DNA from: Candidatus Desulfatibia profunda
GTDB lineage: Bacteria > Desulfobacterota > Desulfobacteria > Desulfobacterales > UBA11574
Direction: 5' to 3'
DNA: 36,083 nucleotides
Assembly (NCBI GenBank): GCA_014382665.1
Contig: JACNJH010000098.1
Coordinates: 1-36,083, forward strand
This document shows, in pieces, positions 8,034 to 16,824 of the stretch. A model generated the notes under the pieces. The model had not been told where the DNA came from and did no database searches. It saw only the letters and a program-made list of their open reading frames with translations. Position 1 is the stretch's first letter. Each line of letters begins with the position of its first letter. A program made the translations under genes and the position numbers.

Positions 8034-8516
8034 TCACTTATTCATCGGTTTCCATTGCTCCGAGACAATTTTCCAGGTGTTATTTACTTTTATCAATTTA
8101 ATATGTTTTTCACCAACTTCCGAAAGGTAAGCGTCGGAATATTCTTGAACAAAATCGGCTTTGGCATCTTCTCCCTCAATCGAAATCAGCAGATTGGATA
8201 TCTTTAAAGAAATGTCACCTGGTCTTTTAAAAAGATCGGATTTTTTTGCCCGCCAATCGTTGTAATCAAGTTTTTCCGATCGGAATTGGGGGCTATAATA
8301 CGACATATAATTATCGAAATTCTTACTTTCCCGGGCTTGAATCCAGGCATAAATCATGCCCCTGACAGCATGGATGTCATTAAGGCTGCTCGTTTCCCAA
8401 GAACTGCCTTTATCATCGGAATCGGCCCGCGCAACATTAATATTGACGATTGTAAAGATGACTGCCAGGGCAAAAACAGCCGAATATAAAAGTAAAGTAA
8501 CCGCATTCCTGGGCAT
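8034..8516 (-). CDS. Secreted NTF2-like domain protein
   Basis: The 160-residue product begins with a signal-peptide-like segment (LLLYSAVFALAVIFTIVNI, about residues 8-26) and a likely signal peptidase site after ARA. The mature part reads YAWIQARESKNFDNYMSYYS, then SLKISNLLISIEG and WKIVSEQW, the helix-plus-curved-sheet pattern of NTF2/SnoaL-like domains (also seen in Cds6-type L,D-transpeptidase partners). It is therefore probably a periplasmic or exported small-ligand or protein-binding domain. No catalytic residues can be assigned. It stands alone, and the start at 8516 has GGAGG nearby on the minus strand. Confidence 0.7.
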   Translation of the reverse strand: MPRNAVTLLLYSAVFALAVIFTIVNINVARADSDDKGSSWETSSLNDIHAVRGMIYAWIQARESKNFDNYMSYYSPQFRSEKLDYNDWRAKKSDLFKRPGDISLKISNLLISIEGEDAKADFVQEYSDAYLSEVGEKHIKLIKVNNTWKIVSEQWKPMNK

Positions 8517-8851
8517 GAAATACCTCCACCGTGTTTCTTTCGATATAATTTTCTTTATGAAGAACTTGGACTAAATGCCGGTTTAGGCTAAATGAATTGC
8601 AGTCCCGGTCTTTCTGTGTTATTGAAAATCTTTGAAGCCCCGGTAAAGGATAAAATTCATCCGGAGAGCTTCACTACTGTTTCGGTAACAAATTGTACCT
8701 AAAATCTCAACATTATTCCTTGGAATGACAGCTTTATTTTGTAGATATTTCGAACTTTTCCCACATGACTTGTGAAGTGTTCGGATCCGGCAAATAGTGC
8801 TGAACCTTTGACAAGTTCATATAACTTTAATCTGATAGAGAGTATAGCCAT
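8517..8851. other. Divergent intergenic region without a recognisable gene
   Basis: This 335-bp AT-rich spacer separates the minus-strand NTF2-like gene from plus-strand cheY and must hold promoters for both. I found no convincing sigma-54, FliA or sigma-70 element, no strong hairpin and no coding frame. A TTGACA at 8808-8813 has no good -10 partner. Confidence 0.4.
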
Positions 8852-9229
8852 ATGGATTTAAAAATGAAAGTGCTCATCGTTGATGATTTTGCCACCATGA
8901 GAAGAATTTTACGAAATATCCTCAAACAGCTCGGCTTTACAAATATCACTGAGGCCGATAACGGCAAGGCGGCCCTGAAAGAACTGAAAAAGGAAAAATT
9001 TGATCTGATACTGTGTGACTGGAACATGCCGGAAATGCCGGGCATAGAGCTGCTGAACACGGTCAGAGCCGATGACGCCTTAAAGCACATACCGTTTGTC
9101 ATGGTTACGGCCGAAGCCCAGAAAGATAATATTATTGAAGCTGTCAAAGCAGGCGTAAGCAGTTATATTGTGAAACCGTTTACGGCCGAAACCGTGAGCG
9201 AGAAACTCAACAAATTATTTGGTCGTTAA
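8852..9229 (+). CDS. cheY: CheY-type single-domain response regulator
   Basis: The 125-residue protein is a stand-alone receiver domain. The acidic pair D11-D12, phosphorylation site D56 (LCDWNMP), T86, Y105 and K108 (YIVKPF) are all in the CheY positions, and no output domain follows. Phospho-CheY proteins bind the flagellar switch FliM, or act on pili or other motility machines. The next gene is cheX, a phosphatase that removes the phosphate from CheY, so the two form a signalling pair. The start at 8852 is supported by AGAG upstream; an in-frame ATG four codons on is also possible. Confidence 0.93.
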   Translation: MDLKMKVLIVDDFATMRRILRNILKQLGFTNITEADNGKAALKELKKEKFDLILCDWNMPEMPGIELLNTVRADDALKHIPFVMVTAEAQKDNIIEAVKAGVSSYIVKPFTAETVSEKLNKLFGR

Positions 9230-9321
9230 TTACCTGTTTCGCCCTCGAAAAACCGATGACGAGAAACCATATGCATGGGACAATTAAAAGACCCCAGTTA
9301 TAGCGCAAAGGAGAATGGACA

Positions 9322-9783
9322 ATGGATGCAAGGCTTATCAATCCATTTATCAATGCGACGCTGAATGTACTTGAAACCATGGCATTTACTAAATCTGAAG
9401 CCGGCAAGCCTTACCTCAAAAAAGACGATGTCGCCCAGGGAGATGTTTCCGGTATTATCGGGTTTACCGGCGAAAAAAATGGAACGATTGCCGTTACCTT
9501 TGATGAAGCCTGCATCCTGAAAATCGTTTCCAACATGTTTGGTGAAAAAATGACCAAAATCAATAATGAAATTGCCGATGCGGTTGGTGAAATAACCAAT
9601 ATGATCTCCGGTCAGGCCAGAAAAGAACTGGAGGAAATCGGCAAAAAATTTATTGGTGCCATCCCCACGGTGATTACCGGTAAGAACCATAAGGTTAACA
9701 CGATGACCAAGGGTCCCAAAATTGCCATTCCTTTTAAAACCGAGGCCGGAAATTTTATAATCGAAGTATGTCTGGAAAGTTGA
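9322..9783 (+). CDS. cheX: CheX-type CheY-P phosphatase
   Basis: The 153-residue product matches the CheC/CheX/FliY phosphatase fold. The catalytic signature ExxN is present as E90-I-T-N93 within DAVGEITNMISGQARKEL. It is a single-signature protein, as in CheX, which dimerises, rather than the double-signature CheC. Its target is most likely the CheY encoded 92 bp upstream. GGAG at proper spacing supports the start at 9322. No receptor, CheA or CheW lies nearby, so the pair must respond to a kinase encoded elsewhere. Confidence 0.88.
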   Translation: MDARLINPFINATLNVLETMAFTKSEAGKPYLKKDDVAQGDVSGIIGFTGEKNGTIAVTFDEACILKIVSNMFGEKMTKINNEIADAVGEITNMISGQARKELEEIGKKFIGAIPTVITGKNHKVNTMTKGPKIAIPFKTEAGNFIIEVCLES

Positions 9784-9911
9784 ACCGATAAAATAGCCTT
9801 TCTCAAACCTTGCTCGTTTTATGACCGACAAAGAATACACAACGAAAAAGGTCCCCGCATCAGGCTTTGATCCTTTTCCGGTAAGCGGCTTCCGTCAGCC
9901 GGGGTAAAACA

Positions 9912-11534
9912 GTGGTAGACATTCTGCTCATCCAGCCGCCGATCAGGGACTTTTATCTAACCGTCAAAAGAACCATCCCGTACGGGCTGGCCTGTATTGC
10001 TGCGGCCCTTTTGGAAGAAGGCTTTGCGGTAAACATCTTTGACGGACTCGCTGTTTCCAAATCCCGAATTATCGACCTGCCTGCAGAAATGAAATATGTC
10101 CGCGAATATTACGGCAAGCCGGACCAATCTCCTTTCGGGCTGTTTTATCATTATCGCCACTTTGGGTACAGCTTCGAACATATCGGGCAGGTTGCAAGGG
10201 ATTCCGGGGCGTATCTGGTGGGAATTTCGGCCCTGTTTACACCCTATTTCCAGGAGGCTCTAAAAGTTGCCGAAGCTGTTAAAAAATTTCATCCGGAATG
10301 CAAAATCGTACTGGGCGGGCACCACCCCACGGCCCTGCCTCTTAGCGTCATGGAGAACCATGCAATCGATTTTATCCTCAGGGGAGAAGGCGAAGTATCC
10401 ACGCCCTTGCTTGCCAGGGCCCTTAAAACCGGCACCGGCCTTGCTTCGATACCGGGCATCGTCTTTAGAAAGCCGGATGGAAGCATTCACGTCGATAACC
10501 CTGCCTGGATAGTGAATCCGGATCGATTTCCCCTGCCGGCAGCCCATCTTTTAAGGCAAAAGTTTTATCAAAGAAAAAACAAAGCCAGCGCGGTGATCAC
10601 CACCAGCCGGGGCTGCCCCTTAAAATGCACTTACTGCAGCCTGGGAGCATCGTCCGATCTGCCCTACCGGCGCAGAAACGTGGCATCTGTGATTAAGGAG
10701 ATTGCAACGGCCGTAACCCAATATGATGCCGGATTCATAGACTTTGAAGATGAAAATCTATCCCTGGATAAAAAATGGTTCCTGAACCTTTTAAATCAAA
10801 TTAACGTACGGTTTAACGGCGCCGGCTTGGAATTTAGGGCCATGAACGGACTGTTGCCGTCGTCCCTGGATGACGAGACGGTTTGCGCCATGCAAGCTGT
10901 TGGATTTAAGTCCCTGAACCTTTCGCTGGGCTCGGCTTCCCGGGACCAGCTTGAACGTTTCAAGCGTCCCGATGTCCGGGAGTCCTTTGACCGCGCGCTT
11001 CAGCTTGCCGAAACATACGGCCTGACCGCCGTCGGCTACGTGATTGTCGGCGCACCCTATCAAAACGCGCAGGAATCTTTATCCGATCTTTTTTTCCTGG
11101 CCGCCAGAAGGGTTCTTGCCGGCATTTCCATTTTTTATCCGGCTCCGGGCAGCAGGGATTTTGAGCTGTGTAAGGCCGCCAACATCCTTCCCGACACATT
11201 TTCTCTGATGCGTTCCAGCACGCTGCCCTTATCCCACACCACCACCCGCACAGAAGCGGTGACGCTTCTCAGGCTCGGCAGAATCCTTAATTTCATGAAA
11301 TATTTAAAGGATCTTGAGTCGGCCGCTTCCGGTGTTTCAAGGCGACATGCCAGCATCAGGAAACCGGACGATCGGCTCGAAACCGGCATGAAACTTCTTG
11401 AAATGTTTCTTGACGACGGCAAGATCAGAGGCATCACCCCGGATGGTGAGATTTTCGAACACAACATTTCAACCGAATTGACCCGCAGGTTTCTTGGAGA
11501 ACTGAAAAATATCCCTATCCGGGGAACCTGGTAA
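9912..11534 (+). CDS. B12-binding domain radical SAM protein
   Basis: The 540-residue product has an N-terminal cobalamin-binding-like Rossmann domain (VDILLIQPPIRDFY, then IPYGLACIAAALLEEGFAVN and a GGHHPTALP loop near residue 135). A radical SAM barrel follows with the canonical CX3CX2C in TTSRGCPLKCTYCSLG near residue 230. A C-terminal region of about 130 residues has no motif I know. This is the arrangement of class B radical SAM methyltransferases and related lipid or tetrapyrrole enzymes; the substrate cannot be told. Translation probably starts at GTG 9912, with only a weak ribosome site. Neighbours (cheX upstream, a PilZ-like fragment opposite) give no clue to function. Confidence 0.85.
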   Translation: MVDILLIQPPIRDFYLTVKRTIPYGLACIAAALLEEGFAVNIFDGLAVSKSRIIDLPAEMKYVREYYGKPDQSPFGLFYHYRHFGYSFEHIGQVARDSGAYLVGISALFTPYFQEALKVAEAVKKFHPECKIVLGGHHPTALPLSVMENHAIDFILRGEGEVSTPLLARALKTGTGLASIPGIVFRKPDGSIHVDNPAWIVNPDRFPLPAAHLLRQKFYQRKNKASAVITTSRGCPLKCTYCSLGASSDLPYRRRNVASVIKEIATAVTQYDAGFIDFEDENLSLDKKWFLNLLNQINVRFNGAGLEFRAMNGLLPSSLDDETVCAMQAVGFKSLNLSLGSASRDQLERFKRPDVRESFDRALQLAETYGLTAVGYVIVGAPYQNAQESLSDLFFLAARRVLAGISIFYPAPGSRDFELCKAANILPDTFSLMRSSTLPLSHTTTRTEAVTLLRLGRILNFMKYLKDLESAASGVSRRHASIRKPDDRLETGMKLLEMFLDDGKIRGITPDGEIFEHNISTELTRRFLGELKNIPIRGTW

Positions 11535-11579
11535 AAAAGTCAGCCCCGGTTATAAAGATATTTTCCAAATTTCGAAACC

Positions 11580-11894
11580 CTAAGCTTCGCCTGAGGTGTG
11601 GTTTAAAAGAAAATAATCCAGCCTGGAGGTCTGTTCGGGGGTCAAATTCTGAAATTGCACGCCATACCGTCTAAATAGCAGCGTGCTGAATGGTGATCTT
11701 TCAGCCAGTGCAGTGTCTGAAGCGGTCTTGAAAGGAATTCCGTCAATTGTGAAGTTGCCGCCGGCCAGAAATATTCCCAGTTCGGAATAATCTCGTTTTT
11801 TCTCTTCATTTGCAATTTTTTCTTGACTTAAAGAATATAGGATGTCCTCGTCATCTTCCACATATGCGGTATTTTCTGCTTGCCATTTCTTCAA
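11580..11894 (-). CDS. PilZ-like domain protein, probably N-terminally truncated
   Basis: The 104-residue frame contains GGNFTIDGIPFKT and ends RRYGVQFQNLTPEQTSRLDYFLLNHTSGEA-like sequence (longest quoted part: YGVQFQNLTPEQTSRLDYFL). This matches, from memory, the C-terminal half of PilZ proteins common in sulfate reducers. The cyclic-di-GMP motif RxxxR that should precede it is missing, and the frame can only begin at TTG 11894 without a ribosome binding site. It is therefore probably a truncated gene or fragment and not expected to bind c-di-GMP. The first 40 residues are acidic and unrelated to PilZ. Confidence 0.5.
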   Translation of the reverse strand: MKKWQAENTAYVEDDEDILYSLSQEKIANEEKKRDYSELGIFLAGGNFTIDGIPFKTASDTALAERSPFSTLLFRRYGVQFQNLTPEQTSRLDYFLLNHTSGEA

Positions 11895-12058
11895 TGAATC
11901 GGTAGGTTGAAATTAGGCTATCTCTTGTTCATCTCTATGCTGATAATGTTAAGTTTCCGACTCGTTTGACAATTCTGAACCTCGCCAGATTTTATCGGAT
12001 TGGGCTAGAGTCCAAAATATTTACAGCACCTTTCACTTTATTTTATGAGGAACTCACA

Positions 12059-13756
12059 ATGCAAGATGAAGGAAAGACAAGAAAGCAACTCATGAAAGAT
12101 TTGGAGGAATTGCGCCAACAAGTCTTTGAACTGGAGTTGCTGAAAAAGGAGCGCAAGAACGTTGATGACTCTTTGCAGAAAGCTCACGATAAATTGGAAC
12201 GACGGGTGAAAAAGCGTACCGCAGAATTGCCAAAGGTAAACGAACGACTTAAGTACGGCATTGAAGAGCGCAGACAGGCTGAACTTGAGCTCAAAAGGAC
12301 CAAGGAGTATTTGGAGAATGTGATCGATAACTCCGTAGATGCAATCGGCATTGTCGATAAGCATGGGGAGTTTATCCTATGGAACAGGAGAGCCGCAGAA
12401 ATTTATGGCTACAAATTTGATGAGCTGGCTGGTAAGACGGCCTTTGATCTGTATGCGGATTCTGAACAATTGGACAGAATGCTTGCCAGACTTCGTAGGG
12501 ATGAGGTGGTGCGAGAATATGAAATTCTGATGAAAAAGAAGGACGGGAACATAGTTCCGATGGATATATCCATCAGTTTGTTAAAGGATGATTATGGCGA
12601 CACCAGTGGCAGTGTATGTGTCGCCCGGGATCTCTCCGAAAGAAAAAAGGCCGAAATTGCCCTCAAACTCGCTAAAGAACAGCTAAGTCGCTACTCCAAG
12701 GATCTCGAGCGTCAGGTAAGAGAAAGAACAAGAGAGATAACCAGTATTCTCAGAAATACGCCCGCCGTGGTCTATATAAAAAACAAAGACGGATGTTACA
12801 GGTTGGTCAACGCACGGTACGAAAAGCTGTTTGGTATAAGTGATGAGGAAATCCGAGGCAAATCAGACTATGATATCTTTCCCAAGGAGATCGCCGACCA
12901 ATTTCGAGCCACAGATCTGCAAGTATTTCGGGAAAAACGCCCCTGTCAGGTGGAGGAACGGATTCCTCAGGCAGATGGCACCCATATTTATCTTTCAGTC
13001 AAATTTCCCCTATATGACGGACATGGTTTAGCGAACGGTATCTGCGGCATCTCCACGGATATCACTGAACTCAAAAGCGCCCAAGATCAACTGAGGCGCC
13101 TCTCGGGCAGTATTATGGCCGGTCAGGAAAAAGAGCGCGCCTCCATTGCTCGTGAACTGCATGATGAACTGGGTCAGGTTCTTACCGCCCTCCGGATGGA
13201 CGCAGTATGGCTGCGGGAAAGGTTAAACCGAAAAGATGCCAAAGCCGCGGAGCGAGCCTCAACAATGTGTGATCTGATTGACGCTACCATTGATGAGGTT
13301 CGAGGTATGGCCTTGAGACTGCGCCCGAAAATCCTGGATGATCTGGGACTTATTGATGCATTGGAATGGCACACCACTGATTTTGAGAAGCGCACGGGGA
13401 TTGTTTGCATTTTCCGTCACGACGGTGTGACCCGAATAAGCGATCTGGTGGCGACAGCAGCATATCGTATAGCTCAGGAGGCCTTGACCAACGTTGCACG
13501 TCACTCTCGTGCCACCCATGCGGATGTTACCCTGCGAGTAGAAGTAGAAGGGGGTATGTTGACCCTGACGGTGGTGGATACCGGATGCGGCTTCGAAACC
13601 CATAAAATAGCGGACGGAGAGTGTTTGGGGATGGCAGGCATGCGCGAGCGAGCCAGCCTTGTTGGTGGTAATTTGGAAGTCAGATCCCAGTCGGGAAAGG
13701 GCACTTGCGTGTGCTTCAGGTTACCCATTGATAGCAATATCGGTGCAGCCCCATGA
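12059..13756 (+). CDS. Soluble double-PAS sensor histidine kinase (NarL/HisKA_3 type)
   Basis: From ATG 12059 (GAGGA 8 nt upstream; the longer frame to 11966 lacks a site) the protein has 565 residues. An N-terminal coiled coil (about 1-80) is followed by PAS1 (about 86-195), PAS2 (about 228-345), a HisKA_3 dimerisation domain with phospho-acceptor H368 in ARELHDELGQ, and an HATPase_c domain (about 465-560). The ATPase motifs are EALTNVARHS, DTGCGF and GMAGMRERA. There is no membrane segment, so it senses a cytoplasmic cue, possibly redox or a PAS-bound cofactor. It overlaps the response regulator gene by 4 bp and is surely its partner. The signal is unknown. Confidence 0.9.
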   Translation: MQDEGKTRKQLMKDLEELRQQVFELELLKKERKNVDDSLQKAHDKLERRVKKRTAELPKVNERLKYGIEERRQAELELKRTKEYLENVIDNSVDAIGIVDKHGEFILWNRRAAEIYGYKFDELAGKTAFDLYADSEQLDRMLARLRRDEVVREYEILMKKKDGNIVPMDISISLLKDDYGDTSGSVCVARDLSERKKAEIALKLAKEQLSRYSKDLERQVRERTREITSILRNTPAVVYIKNKDGCYRLVNARYEKLFGISDEEIRGKSDYDIFPKEIADQFRATDLQVFREKRPCQVEERIPQADGTHIYLSVKFPLYDGHGLANGICGISTDITELKSAQDQLRRLSGSIMAGQEKERASIARELHDELGQVLTALRMDAVWLRERLNRKDAKAAERASTMCDLIDATIDEVRGMALRLRPKILDDLGLIDALEWHTTDFEKRTGIVCIFRHDGVTRISDLVATAAYRIAQEALTNVARHSRATHADVTLRVEVEGGMLTLTVVDTGCGFETHKIADGECLGMAGMRERASLVGGNLEVRSQSGKGTCVCFRLPIDSNIGAAP

Positions 13757-14391
13757 TCAAGGTACTGTTGGCAGACGACCACAATATTGTTCGAGCTGGT
13801 CTACGGCGTATTGTGGAGGAGGCCGGCGACATTGAGGTAGTTGCAGAAGCAGCTGACGGCCGAGAGGCAATTCGACAGGTTCGTAAGACACTGCCTGATG
13901 TGGCGGTTATTGATATTTCCATGCCAGGTCTTGACGGCCTGGAAGTTATCAGCCAACTTCACACCTATTATCCAAAGATTCCCATTCTGGTGTTGACCAT
14001 GCACGAGGAGGAACAGTACGTTGTTCGGGCTATCGGTGCGGGGGCGATGGGATATATCACCAAAAGATCAGTACCAGAGCAACTCGTAAAGGCCATCCGC
14101 AAGGTGCACGCGGGCGGCCGCTATCTTACCGATGAAGCAGCCGAAGCCTTGGCTGTGCGCATGGCAAGTGGAATGGTTGGCCGCTCAATTTTGGACGGCC
14201 TGTCTAATAGAGAAATCCAGGTGTTGAGACGGTTGGCATCAGGTCAGACCAATCGCGAGATTGCGGAGGTCTATCACATCAGTGTCAAGACTGTAGACAC
14301 TTATCGGTTCCGCTTGCTGAAGAAACTCAACCTGCGAAACAATGCAGAACTGTCGCGATTTGCCATTCAAACCGGAGTAATTGAACCATAA
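13753..14391 (+). CDS. NarL/LuxR-family response regulator
   Basis: The 212-residue protein has a receiver domain with D8-D9, phosphorylation site D54 (VIDISMPG), T82 and K104. A LuxR-type helix-turn-helix follows at about 145-205 (LSNREIQVLRRLASGQTNRE, then VKTVDTYRFRLLKKL). It overlaps the kinase gene by ATGA, so the two are translationally coupled. It should bind DNA as a dimer when phosphorylated by the adjacent HisKA_3 kinase. The nearest downstream target candidates are the oxidoreductase genes starting at 14599, but no binding site is identified. Confidence 0.92.
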   Translation: MIKVLLADDHNIVRAGLRRIVEEAGDIEVVAEAADGREAIRQVRKTLPDVAVIDISMPGLDGLEVISQLHTYYPKIPILVLTMHEEEQYVVRAIGAGAMGYITKRSVPEQLVKAIRKVHAGGRYLTDEAAEALAVRMASGMVGRSILDGLSNREIQVLRRLASGQTNREIAEVYHISVKTVDTYRFRLLKKLNLRNNAELSRFAIQTGVIEP

Positions 14392-14436
14392 TTCCTGCCA
14401 ATAGAAAGCGCTTTTTATAAGAAAATTTCTTACATA

Positions 14437-14459
14437 AAAATCAGACATTCTCTGATTTT
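14437..14459 (+). terminator. Likely terminator after the two-component operon
   Basis: AAAATCAGA and TCTGATTTT form a perfect 9-bp stem with a 5-nt loop, 45 bp after the regulator stop. The right arm supplies a T-run. It separates the two-component genes from the oxidoreductase operon. Confidence 0.6.
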
Positions 14460-14598
14460 CAGCCCTTTTCTAATCTGCTATTCTTTTTTTGAAGACTCTA
14501 AACTTTCTTTTGTTTTGCAGGGAGAAAGATTCTTGTAAACTGGCCCGAGCCGGCAGATGGAGCTGAAGGGCTGTTCCAAAAATAACAAAGGTGGTTAA

Positions 14599-15882
14599 AT
14601 GGTAGAAACGTTAAAAATCAACCTGGGAAGAATGGGAATCACTGGCAACCAGGCAATTGCACGAGGAGCGATAGAAGCAGGGGTGCAAATTACATGTGCA
14701 TATCCAGGTGCGCCTATTTCAGACCTGCAAAATACATTTGAATCTTTAGCTAATAAACCAGGATTTCCGAGGAATAATCCATTCACCTTGAAACTCGGCG
14801 AGTCTCTGGACAAAGCCGGCTACGAGCTAGTTGCCAAGTGGGGTGAAATGACCAACGAGCCCAATGCACTATCTTTTGCTTTAGGCAGTTTAATGTGCAA
14901 GGGGGATAAAAAGCCTCGCGAATACATCACCCCCGAGGAATACGGCACTATCTTTGGGGATACACTTTTTGCAAAGAAAAATCTCTTGACCGCGGACGAG
15001 ATTCCGGTAGGGTTGAGAGTTATGTGCTCAGTCAAGCATCTTGGCGGCAGCACAATGGCTGACGTGGCCAGGACATTAATGAACATCATCCCCTACCCAG
15101 GTGGCCTTTGCATAGCAAGCGGAGATGACCGTCAGGGTGTTGCTTCCCAGACAATGCAGGACAACAAGGTATTGTTTGCTTGGCATTTTAGAATGCCTAC
15201 CTTTGAAGTTCATAATCCGGCCAATGCTCATGTAACAGTTAGAAACGCCTACAAGCTGTGCGAGGAGCTTGGCGTGGCCTTTGCAGTTATTGAGAATTAT
15301 AGTCAATCCTATCGAGAAGTTACCGCTGATGTGAATTTTGAAATAGATATGACGGCCAATAAGAGGAAGAAGGGATTCACTTCAGATCCATATAACCTCG
15401 TTACGATCGGACCTCACATAAGACCTAAAGAAAAGAGGCACTGGGAAAAAATAATCCCCCTTATGAAAAAGAAATTTTCCGAGAACTTTGAGTTCCTCAA
15501 TAACGAGGTTATTCGCTACTCCGAGGAACCAACGAAGATGATCATCGTTAATGGGCCTTTCAGAGAGGACCTAAACTATATAAGAAGCAATGAAGCAAAA
15601 GAAAGGGAATTCAAGCGAAGATATAAAGACCCGATAGTGATTGCCAGCGACCTAGTCTGGCCTTTACCTACCTTATTATACAAGCAAATCTTCGAGGAGA
15701 GTCGTATCGATGAAGTCTATGTCTTCGAAGAAGGCTATAGTAGATTGATGTACTTTGAGACGCTCGACTTCATAAATACCAATGGATTCAATGCCAGGGT
15801 GATAAACGCGGGCATTCCATATGAACCCAGAATGTATGAAAGATTCTCATACGCCAGCCATATAATGGCAAGCGCAAGCTAA
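14599..15882 (+). CDS. 2-oxoacid:ferredoxin oxidoreductase alpha subunit, IorA-like (split)
   Basis: The 427-residue product aligns by eye with the N-terminal half of indolepyruvate ferredoxin oxidoreductase IorA. It shows the GNQAIARGAIEAGVQITCAY and PGAPISDLQ opening of the pyrimidine (POR_N) domain, the NEPNALSFALG region with the cofactor-activating Glu, SVKHLGGSTMA (compare MKHVG), and a C-terminal transketolase-C-like domain (about 300-427). Unlike IorA it stops before the TPP domain, which is the next gene. AAAGGTGG supports the start. The gene is rich in AGA/AGG and ATA codons, unlike the mmd/por genes, suggesting acquisition. Substrate is unknown; aryl-2-oxoacids are a guess from IorA. 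Confidence 0.75.
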   Translation: MVETLKINLGRMGITGNQAIARGAIEAGVQITCAYPGAPISDLQNTFESLANKPGFPRNNPFTLKLGESLDKAGYELVAKWGEMTNEPNALSFALGSLMCKGDKKPREYITPEEYGTIFGDTLFAKKNLLTADEIPVGLRVMCSVKHLGGSTMADVARTLMNIIPYPGGLCIASGDDRQGVASQTMQDNKVLFAWHFRMPTFEVHNPANAHVTVRNAYKLCEELGVAFAVIENYSQSYREVTADVNFEIDMTANKRKKGFTSDPYNLVTIGPHIRPKEKRHWEKIIPLMKKKFSENFEFLNNEVIRYSEEPTKMIIVNGPFREDLNYIRSNEAKEREFKRRYKDPIVIASDLVWPLPTLLYKQIFEESRIDEVYVFEEGYSRLMYFETLDFINTNGFNARVINAGIPYEPRMYERFSYASHIMASAS

Positions 15883-15896
15883 CGAGGTGAAAAGGT

Positions 15897-16823
15897 ATGA
15901 CAGCAATGGCAATACCAAAACCTGAGGAGCGAACGATCAAAAGGCCGGTAGCAAACTGCGCCGGCTGCGGTGCGACCAAAGTATCGATGGCACTGAAAGA
16001 AGGTCTGAAGAGATATAACAAGCAAAATAAAACCAAATTCAAGTTGATCTACGTAGCTGATAGAGGCTGCGGCAATCTTCAGGGATGGCATGAATACGGC
16101 ATAGTCGATGCAATTTTCAACATGGGCATGGCGCCAATGGTGGCATTGGGCGCTAGATATTCGTCCGGAGGGGTGGAGAATGGCTACATAGTTGTTTGTG
16201 CAAGCGGTGATGGGGCCTATAACTTCAATATAAATGGGATGAAGATCGCAGCGCAAGACCTACCGAGCATGTATATAATTTACGACAACTATGCAATCCG
16301 CATGACCGGTGGACAGATAGGCTTGGTTAACGAGTATGCAGTAGAGGGCAAAGCCCTAGGCTTCGATACTTACTTTATCAATCCTTATCGATATGAGGAA
16401 AACGCAGAGGTCTTCAAAGATCTCATCGGTGAATATCTGAAGAAGAAGGCCATCATGGTCGTTGCCGACGGCACCTGCGCTCGAGACTTGAAAGGCCAAC
16501 TCAGAGCGCAAGGGGTGAAACTCGGGACATTCAGCAGGAAAGAAGATTGTAAAAACCTTGTCTATCTCAAGAAAAGAGAAGAAATCGCCAAAAAGAACCC
16601 TCAAAAGGCCAAAGAAATGCCGCCATTTAAGTGCAGGCTCTGCGCAATTATTTTGCGCTGTCAAGCTCTGGCTGAAAACGACCCAAGTCGCTGCTTCGGC
16701 TGCGGAACCTGTGCACACTTCGGATGTGAATATTTAACCTGTGCCGGACCAAATCTGGCAATGGTAACCGCGCACCCGAAGAAGTACATTGAAGTTTTAA
16801 CAGGTAGGCAGGGAGATCATTGA
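15897..16823 (+). CDS. 2-oxoacid:ferredoxin oxidoreductase beta (TPP) subunit with Cys-rich tail
   Basis: The 308-residue protein starts with NCAGCGATK (C21, C24, a proximal-cluster CxxC), has the TPP/Mg motif SGDGAYNFN near residue 105 and YDNYAIRMTGGQ near 130, and ends in a cysteine-rich tail of eight cysteines (CRLC, LRC, CFGCGTC, FGC, LTC; about 243-283). The tail resembles the C-terminal ferredoxin domain of IorA but is not two clean CxxCxxCxxxCP sets. In classical IorA the alpha and TPP parts are one chain; here they are separate genes 14 bp apart. It would catalyse oxidative decarboxylation of a 2-oxoacid and pass electrons to ferredoxin. Codon use is like that of the alpha gene. Confidence 0.75.
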   Translation: MTAMAIPKPEERTIKRPVANCAGCGATKVSMALKEGLKRYNKQNKTKFKLIYVADRGCGNLQGWHEYGIVDAIFNMGMAPMVALGARYSSGGVENGYIVVCASGDGAYNFNINGMKIAAQDLPSMYIIYDNYAIRMTGGQIGLVNEYAVEGKALGFDTYFINPYRYEENAEVFKDLIGEYLKKKAIMVVADGTCARDLKGQLRAQGVKLGTFSRKEDCKNLVYLKKREEIAKKNPQKAKEMPPFKCRLCAIILRCQALAENDPSRCFGCGTCAHFGCEYLTCAGPNLAMVTAHPKKYIEVLTGRQGDH

Positions 16824-16824
16824 A

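Noticed and set aside
8808-8836. A sigma-70 promoter for cheY based on TTGACA
   Set aside because: The hexamer 17 bp downstream (TCTGAT) is poor, and the start would fall inside the ribosome binding region.
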